Shown here piece after piece: positions 7,544 through 13,430 of a DNA stretch of 13,430 bases. Below the pieces are notes generated by a model that did not search any database, had not been told where the DNA came from, and saw only the letters and a program-made list of their open reading frames with translations. Source of the DNA: Amoebophrya sp. AT5.2 (lineage: Eukaryota; Sar; Dinophyceae; Syndiniales; Amoebophryaceae); assembly GCA_005223375.1 (NCBI GenBank), contig RXOD01005559.1:1-13430 (forward strand), given 5' to 3'. Each line of letters opens with the position of its first letter. The first letter of the stretch is position 1. The position numbers were made by a program, and so were the translations under genes.

Positions 7544-9998
7544 CTAGTCGTAACTTAGCACCTGGTCGTTGGGCTCGAAGAGGAGGTCGCGCACTACTTT
7601 CTTTTTGCCCGCGACGTTGGCCGTCGCATTGAGGTATGTCCGCGGACTGATGAGCACCTTGTTGTCCGTTTTCCGCCAGCTCGGTTCGTTCTCCTCAAGC
7701 ACACCATCGGAAACCCGGGGAACCTCGTAAAGAAGTTGAAGTTGTAAAAGAGAAACAGTACCTAGTAGTAGTACTGGTTGTGGTTCATTGGCGCGGCGCA
7801 CGAAAAGAAAGTAGACAAGAAATAAATTCACCGACGTAATACGCCCGTCCCGACATGATAGCAATAGAACTTTATTGCAAGATGAAGGAGCAACCGATTG
7901 CACATCATCATTTATCAATAAATACCGTTCCCACTTGGTAGCTTCTTGGCAGCCCTGTCTTGCCTGAGCGCAGCGGCACGGGTGAGGACACGGGCGGTTG
8001 CGCGGGACTCGGCTTCACCTCATCCTGGGGGCCTGCTTTCTTCTCGAAAATCCTCGAGTTCGACTCCTCCGAGATGAACTCAGTGCTGCTGGCTTCCCTG
8101 TGTATTTGCATTTTTTCTTGATTTTCGTTCGATGGCTGAAAGAAGTACTCGCTTAACGTATGAAAACACGCTATGCACGACAGCAACGTCAATCAATCAA
8201 TGAATACCGTCCGAGCGTCGGCTGGCGCACCCCATCATGGTGCACGTTGTCCCATATGTCGACCTTCGCGTCGTACTGTGTGTGTCCGGGGTGGGTGTTT
8301 GGATTTATTCAACATTGATTCGATTTATACTTGTTCGCTTCATCGCTTCGTACGAAAGATGCGCTTGTTACGCAACAAATCGAAATACGAGGAAAAGAGA
8401 TAGGTGCGCACACAGTAAATACACGGGGACTACGAACCCGCTGCCAGAGCGCGATCGCTAGCCCAACAGACGCCGTAGGGTTCTTACGGGGCTCGAGAGC
8501 CGGAACACCAGGTGATGCGCTGTCGTCCCAGAGCCTCCAGAGATACTGTGAGTTGTCTTCCCTGCGAAATGAGAGCACACCGAGCAGAGAAGATAAAGGT
8601 AGGTGAACTCGGGGCCTTTGGTTGAAAGAAGCTGGCAGACCACGCCAAGGTAGCCCCGATTGCTGCCAGACCCCCCCCGCCACAGTGGTGTGCTGTCGAT
8701 GCAAGAAATACGAGGAAAAGCAACTTGTTCATATATCAAAAATTTCAGAAATTACGTTTTTCATTGAGTCTGGCACGTTGTACGACTTTATCTGTGGTCT
8801 CCTCTCGAATTGCGCCCTCTCGCATATGCCAGGAAGTCGCTTCGGCTTCTTGTGCGGCCCGAACGTCCTTGTACCTGAAATTCCAAAAAATCATATGTGA
8901 AAGACAAAGATGCTGCCAATCGTGAAAATAAAAAAAAACACTCAACACCAATAGTGTTGCCGTCCTCGTCCATGAAGTCCGCAAGAATAAAACGACAGAT
9001 GATGAAAGCGGAGTACAGAGATTGCTCTGCATGTAGAGCGTCGTCGACTCGGTCCGGATGGACATTTCATCGTCGTCTTTTGGCCTGGTAAACTTGCCCA
9101 TCCCGAAGTAGAAATCGTTTCCCGGCGGCCCGAACTCGTCGGAACCCGCTTTTACCTGAGCAAGGATTCACAAATCATTCGTTGTTCTATTAATTTACAT
9201 GGAATAGAGGTCTGCATCTGCAACATCACAAATAATTCAAGGACACGAACCAGAACCGCAATTGAATTTCGTTGCATTTTTCATTGGCACCACCTTTTAT
9301 TTTTTTACACTCGAAGTAGAAGCTTCGCGGGGCCCCACTACGTACGGGTTCCATCGACTGCTCTGACCTGCGTCTATATCGCTCCCGGGGCCGCCGGGTC
9401 TGTTCGGTTAAAATGTAATTGGAGGGAACTTCGGTCTCCCTGGCTCTACTAAGTGGAGGGAGCTTCCTCGGTCTCCCCAGCCTGTTAAGAGGCTTTGGGT
9501 GTAATTTCATCGGCACCTCGATCGCCGTCACGCCGCTTCGTTCGGAAGCCCGGGTTGGGGTTCTGGCCCGCTCACGCGTAAAAAAAAAAGCATATTGTTG
9601 GGTAAGTCATTCATTCAATCGCGACCAGATTTACTCTTAGTTCACAAGAACAGTACCACTGGCTCGCCGCTCTTGATACGGTGTTTCGTCTCTTTCTTTG
9701 ACGCCCCGCCGAATGGCCATTGGCAAAATGGTGGCTTGAAATAACCTGTGAATCATTTTTCATTTTGGATGATAGTGATACACGGTTTCGAGGATACTTA
9801 AGCCTGAGCGGGACCGGCCTGCCCTGGGAAGTAAGAGTCGGACCTTCAAAATTACAACGAACAGCGTAGGATAGTACCTTCTGTCTCGTTTTTCCTGAAG
9901 GTTTCGTTGATGTTTTCGGCGTTGCGGCACTCCTGCTTCATGTTTTGCGCGCCCATTATTGACCCCAACGGGGCCTTCCATGACGCGACGTACGCCAT
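7544..9998 (-). CDS. Eight-exon gene for an unrecognised protein (about 386-389 aa), with two apparent frameshifts
   Basis: The proposed exons are 9998-9878, 9745-9657, 9155-8942, 8874-8756, 8692-8488, 8275-8208, 8097-7926 (or 7935) and 7723-7544. Introns are GT..AG and phases match: 1, 0, 2, 1, 0, 2, 0. The start is ATG 9998-9996 (MAYVASWKAPLGS), preceded in frame by TGA; the stop is TAG 7546-7544. Typical peptides are GYFKPPFCQWPFGGASKKE (exon 2), GPPGNDFYFGMGKFTRPK (exon 3), ADFMDEDGNTIGVE|YKDVRAA (exon 3/4 junction), GSNRGYLGVVCQLLSTKG (exon 5) and YDAKVDIWDNVHHDG (exon 6). The tail is Pro/Ser-rich and then basic (exons 7-8). Exon 3 changes frame between about 9085 and 9010, and exon 5 changes frame at a G run (8678-8671). 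Each needs one extra base, and with both restored the total length is divisible by three. I see no signal peptide and no clear membrane segment. The function is unknown. It could be a live gene with assembly errors or a young pseudogene. Confidence 0.65.
9300..9589 (+). mobile_element. Candidate retroposed short element (SINE-like) inside the 501-nt intron of the eight-exon gene
   Basis: This GC-rich block interrupts an otherwise AT-richer intron (9656-9156) and ends on the plus strand in ten A residues (9580-9589), as a reverse-transcribed RNA would. It contains two imperfect direct copies of a GGAGGGA..CTTC..CGGTCTCCC unit (9421-9440 and 9455-9478), each able to form a small hairpin, and AGCCTGTTAAGAGGCT (9478-9493), another short stem. 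GGTTCCATCGAC near 9348-9359 weakly resembles a tRNA B box. I found no target-site duplication, and the left boundary is a guess. Confidence 0.3.
9421..9478. repeat. Two-copy hairpin-forming direct repeat
   Basis: The unit GGAGGGAACTTCGGTCTCCC at 9421-9440 recurs as GGAGGGAGCTTCCTCGGTCTCCCC at 9455-9478, with a four-base insertion and one substitution. Within each copy GGAG/GGGAG can pair with CTCCC. It lies in the SINE-like intronic block. Confidence 0.6.
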
Positions 9999-10567
9999 CC
10001 TCGCTCACTCGTAAAGTGCGCTCCTACCACCTCCAAATTCCGCTATTTCGAAATCGAATTTGTTTTCTGACTAAACTAACAGTGTTCTCGTGCTGCTGCG
10101 GCTGGTGGTGCTGGGGTCCTTGTTCTAGGCAAGCGGCTCTTTTATCATTTTATCGCTCCCGCTCGAAATAAAGACGTATCTCTTCTGTCGTGATCCTGCT
10201 CTTGCGCTCCCGCTCGTCAAGTTTTTAGCAATAGCATGTCGCTTACGATACATTTTTTTCTTTTTCCCTCGAGATCGAGCTCGGCGATACTGGTTCCGAC
10301 AAGAAGAAGAACGCAGTCAAACTTAGAATTATGTTCTCATCTTCATCCGAACACGAACATCACGAACACGACGTCACACGTTCGTCCTCCTTGTTTCGTG
10401 GGCGCGAAGAATACACTCATCGGTTTTTCTTTGTTAACGACACGCCCATCGCTGATGTTACGTGCAAAATGAACATTCTATCGCCATTAGTTCGCGATGA
10501 GCGGAGACGTACAAGGATGCATCGTGCTGCTGGTGCTGGCACTACACTCATATACGAATGAAAGTCG
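9999..10567. other. Intergenic region upstream of the eight-exon gene
   Basis: This is the 3' flank of the low-complexity gene and the presumed promoter of the eight-exon gene. I see only short open frames, with no repeat, RNA gene or recognisable core promoter element. Confidence 0.5.
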
Positions 10568-13273
10568 TCAAAGCGTATCTGGATGGAAGCAAAGGTGCTT
10601 TACGATGCTTCGCAATCCCTCTGGAATTTCGGGCAGCTGTATCTGTGTCGGGGAAGCTCTTGCCTCCGCGAGATAGTGATCAACTCTCCACGACGCTGTC
10701 GACTTCAGCGAAGTAGCGGTTGCGCAGCTGGACGATGACGTTTGCTTTGCTCCGACCTCCTTTTCTCTTTTCTCCAGGTTCCTTTCGCGCTGCGTAAGGT
10801 CGTTTTCGCGCGCCTCGAGCTCCTTCTGCTTCTGCCGCAACCGTTCCTGCTCCTTCTCTAGCCGCTGTCTTCGACTCACATAGGCTCTTTGCTGCTCCAC
10901 GGTGAGGAAAATATCACCGAAAAACTGGAGCTTGGAATTGATGCGGCTCGTCACTGCCGCATCATGCGTCTGCGCAAGTGCAAGAGCCGACGTGGGAGCA
11001 AACTTCTGCTTCGTCATCATGCTCGTGGCCACCAACTCGCTTTTACTTAGCAGCTTCTTTTTGTTATTCCCAGCACTTGTTGCCTCAACAAAAGAACCGC
11101 CCGCACGTGGTCCCATTGCCGAACGACCTGCATCGACATTCATCGCCGGGTTCGGCAATGGGACCATCGCCGGCCCAGCAGTGCTGCTCCTACGAGCCCC
11201 CGCCCCCGCAGCGGAGGTAGTCGACGTAGCCCTAGTCGGGTGACGCTGACTACACTCGATTTCGTCTTGGACTTCTTGCTCCAGAAGCGTAGGGGCGAGC
11301 GCTTCCGAGCCGAGCTGGCGCTCGTCGTTACTCGTCTCCAGATACTCCCCGCTCAGGTCCTTCATCAGATCCGGCGTGGATCTTCTCGCGGCGCCCGTGT
11401 CGTTTTCGTTACTCGAGCTGCAAGATGAAGAGAACACGTTGCCAGAGTCCCCTTGCAACGGCGCGACCGCTGGCGTCAGCGCTGTTGTCGTCGCCGAGAC
11501 TTGTTCAGGCGGAGTCCCGCGACTGGTCGTCCCCGGGACTGGTGTCCCGCGACTGGTGTCCTGCGGGGGCGCATTTAGAAGGGCAGGCCGTAGACATGCT
11601 TGAGCTGACGGAGGACATCCAACGTGATGAGGATATTCCTGCCGTTCCGCCTCTCCACCTCCTGTGACATGAAGATGTGGACCTCCGGCCAGGAGCTGGA
11701 GCCCTACTGCGTTCGTACTGGCGGCCGCGACCCCTGCGGGAGAAAGAGCCGCCACCTGCTCATCAACATCGCGCCGCCTTGCTCCCTCGCTAGTCGCGAC
11801 CATCGCCTGGGACGACGAAAGGAGACTGCGCTCCGTCATCTGGTCCGAGTTCCCAGACACCGAGGACGAGGACGAGTCGTCTCGCCCCGAACCTGCAAGC
11901 ACGTCAGAACTACCATCCACGTCCAGCAGCTGAACCGGCAAGCCGGCCGCGCCTATCACGTCCACACGTCTCAGCGGTTCCAGCGCGTCCGCATCGGCTT
12001 CCGTTTCGCCACAGCACGAGAAGCGGTGGCTCGCTGTTCCTGCGGCCGTTCTTGCACTTGCACTTGCAGCTGCAACAGCTTCTAGTACAGCAGGAACGGC
12101 TCCTCGTGCCAAACGAGGAGAGGTGGAGGACGAGGACTCATTTATAATTTCCACAACCTCTCCACCGCCCTCCTCTCCGCAGTCCTTGCTTCCAGGGCTG
12201 AAAATGTGAATCCGCCTCGCGGTCGTCTGGTGCGTAGAAGAAGCAGCGCATCCACCTTCGCGGCGTCGACTGTTTCCTTCGTTGCTTGTCCGGTGGCTGG
12301 GGCTCATCGCTGCGCACTGGGACGCGGAGAAGCTGCTATGCCCCCCACAAACACCGAAGCCAGCACAATTTTCCACCTCCTCGTCGAGGAAGGCAACGGC
12401 GCCTGCGCCCGGTGGAGGACCATCGAATATAGAACTGTTGCCGTCCATCGTCCCGGCGCGGTTGATGAGGGAACTCCGACCCGAGTTCACAGAGTCCGCT
12501 CCGGCCGAGAACGCCTCGGAAGGCGCGTCGTCGCGCTTCACGTTGTACTCGTCCTCGTCATCTTCAACAGCACCCCCAGCAGGAGGGGGTCCACCCCCTC
12601 GAAGCTGCTGGGTTGTTGTAGTTGGACAACCTCCAGCACCTCCACCTCCGACCATTCCGTGCGCGATAATTCTTGGAGGGTTCGCGCCGTTCTTTCGTCT
12701 TTCATCATGCTCTTCTTCGACATGATCGTCTTCACCGTCTACTTCGATCAGGTTTTCGCTATGCGCGTGGCGGTCTCTACCCCCGCACCAGCTCCCGACG
12801 CTGCCATGCAGGGCCTGCCGTCCAGAACTCCGACGTTCCGGACCCGCGGCGGGTGTCCTCGACGCGCAGCTCTGGTCGAGGAACACGCTCACCCCCGACG
12901 CACTGTCGAACTCGAACTCCCTCCCGCCCCGCGTCGCGGCGCCGCCCGGCGTGCTGCCTGCGTTACCAGCGACCGAGAGCGTGGCAGGGGCCGGCAGGAA
13001 ATTGCCGTTGTTCGGATGTGCTGCAGCTCCTCCCTGGAGCGGACCACGCAGAACACTAAGAACGCTCTCGAGATTCTGCGTCCGCTCCAGGGACTGTATC
13101 AGCGGCCCGGTCTTCGACCGAAAGGACTCTGCGACGCGGCCGTTCGTGTAGCAAGTGGAACCACTGCCGTAATTCAGAGGCTGCACTCCTCCTGCTAGAG
13201 CAGCCGGATGCTGATCCTCCGCTCCATGCTGCCCTCCTTGTGGTCCTTGATCCCAGGCGAGCAGCTCGTCTCG
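10568..13273 (-). CDS. Long low-complexity protein with a C-terminal coiled coil (3' exon; start upstream)
   Basis: The frame is open from just after a TAG at 13276-13274 to TGA at 10570-10568, about 901 codons. There is no ATG near its left end; the first start-like codon (13186) is GTG. The sequence before the open stretch reads GGTCCCTTCATAG, a good splice acceptor, so I read this as the last or a late exon. Numbering from the GTG: Gly/Ala/Ser-rich disordered sequence with an acidic patch (EVDGEDDHVEEEHDE, about 148-162), poly-Ser tracts, a TSRGTP direct repeat in the middle, then a more ordered C-terminus. This starts near FFGDIFLTVEQQRAYVSRRQ and continues into a heptad-like charged coiled coil (about 769-814), ending with LPEIPEGLRSIVKHLCFHPDTL. 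I recognise no family. The composition suggests an intracellular scaffold. The plus-strand open frame across 12206-13198 is a shadow. Confidence 0.65.
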   Translation of the reverse strand, partial: RDELLAWDQGPQGGQHGAEDQHPAALAGGVQPLNYGSGSTCYTNGRVAESFRSKTGPLIQSLERTQNLESVLSVLRGPLQGGAAAHPNNGNFLPAPATLSVAGNAGSTPGGAATRGGREFEFDSASGVSVFLDQSCASRTPAAGPERRSSGRQALHGSVGSWCGGRDRHAHSENLIEVDGEDDHVEEEHDERRKNGANPPRIIAHGMVGGGGAGGCPTTTTQQLRGGGPPPAGGAVEDDEDEYNVKRDDAPSEAFSAGADSVNSGRSSLINRAGTMDGNSSIFDGPPPGAGAVAFLDEEVENCAGFGVCGGHSSFSASQCAAMSPSHRTSNEGNSRRREGGCAASSTHQTTARRIHIFSPGSKDCGEEGGGEVVEIINESSSSTSPRLARGAVPAVLEAVAAASASARTAAGTASHRFSCCGETEADADALEPLRRVDVIGAAGLPVQLLDVDGSSDVLAGSGRDDSSSSSVSGNSDQMTERSLLSSSQAMVATSEGARRRDVDEQVAALSPAGVAAASTNAVGLQLLAGGPHLHVTGGGEAERQEYPHHVGCPPSAQACLRPALLNAPPQDTSRGTPVPGTTSRGTPPEQVSATTTALTPAVAPLQGDSGNVFSSSCSSSNENDTGAARRSTPDLMKDLSGEYLETSNDERQLGSEALAPTLLEQEVQDEIECSQRHPTRATSTTSAAGAGARRSSTAGPAMVPLPNPAMNVDAGRSAMGPRAGGSFVEATSAGNNKKKLLSKSELVATSMMTKQKFAPTSALALAQTHDAAVTSRINSKLQFFGDIFLTVEQQRAYVSRRQRLEKEQERLRQKQKELEARENDLTQRERNLEKREKEVGAKQTSSSSCATATSLKSTASWRVDHYLAEARASPTQIQLPEIPEGLRSIVKHLCFHPDTL
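11514..11563 (-). repeat. Short tandem duplication encoding TSRGTP repeats
   Basis: On the plus strand GTCCCGCGACTGGT and close variants occur three times in about 50 bases, encoding TSRGTP, a degenerate PGT and TSRGTP again in the minus-strand low-complexity protein. This looks like replication-slippage expansion in a disordered region. Confidence 0.5.
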
Positions 13274-13430
13274 CTATGAAGGGACCAAGTGGTAACGGTA
13301 AGTGGCCAACTGCTGGTAAGTGCTTTGCAATGGGTCCCCACTTGGGTGGCGGATTGCCCTAGGTGGCGAGTGCGTCAAGGCGGCAGTCCTGCCAACCGCG
13401 AATAGCCGCTTTTCTGCTCCCAGCCCCTTC

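Noticed and set aside
8484..8732. Open frame starting MNKLLFLVFLASTA, resembling a secreted protein
   Set aside because: The apparent signal peptide is the pyrimidine tract of an intron (8755-8693) read as codons. The downstream part is a shifted frame of exon 5.
9706..9748. Sequence resembling the dinoflagellate spliced leader (CCATTTTG near a CAAG)
   Set aside because: The match is only partial and in the wrong order, and the bases are explained by exon 2 of the eight-exon gene.
12206..13198. 330-codon plus-strand open frame
   Set aside because: It is antisense to the low-complexity gene; its composition mirrors that gene and shows no ordered domain.
1..13430. tRNA, rRNA, CRISPR or transposase genes
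   Set aside because: I scanned for T-loop and B-box signatures, regularly spaced repeats and conserved transposase or reverse-transcriptase motifs, and found none convincing.

Overview
This window looks like nuclear DNA of a protist, not a bacterium or phage. Protein-like segments are broken into exons joined by phase-compatible GT..AG introns of about 60-500 nt. Codons in confident exons favour C or G in the third position. Low-complexity Ser/Thr/Ala/Gly stretches are common. All four genes I can support lie head-to-tail on the minus strand. One is a cytosolic carboxypeptidase (tubulin-tail deglutamylase family), which points to a eukaryote with modified tubulin, probably flagellated. Same-strand gene tandems and these compositional habits would suit an alveolate such as a dinoflagellate or syndinian relative, but that placement is inference only.

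Layout, in transcription order from right to left. Gene 4 (about 13273-10568) is a long, mostly disordered protein with a C-terminal coiled coil; its 5' end is probably in an upstream exon. Gene 3 (9998-7544) is an eight-exon gene for an unrecognised protein of about 386-389 residues. I assembled it from phase-matched introns. It carries two apparent one-base losses, one of them at a run of eight G, and a repeat-like insertion in its 501-nt second intron. Gene 2 (6424 or 6556 to 4523) encodes a Lys-rich, coiled-coil protein with one stopless, three-divisible intron. Gene 1 (2248 to beyond base 1) is the carboxypeptidase-like gene in four visible exons, running off the left edge.

The most interesting observation is in gene 1. 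The N-terminal beta-sandwich domain of the family is well preserved (FESGNL, WFYF and YPY motifs). At the expected start of the catalytic zinc site, however, the usual H-P-G-E reads T-P-S-D, so both zinc ligands of that motif are replaced. This suggests a catalytically inactive relative. No functional link among the four genes is visible. I see no rRNA, tRNA, CRISPR array or intact transposase. Intergenic stretches hold short tandem duplications, a 16-nt palindrome and CTA/TAG-rich tracts. No previously described multi-gene system is recognisable here.
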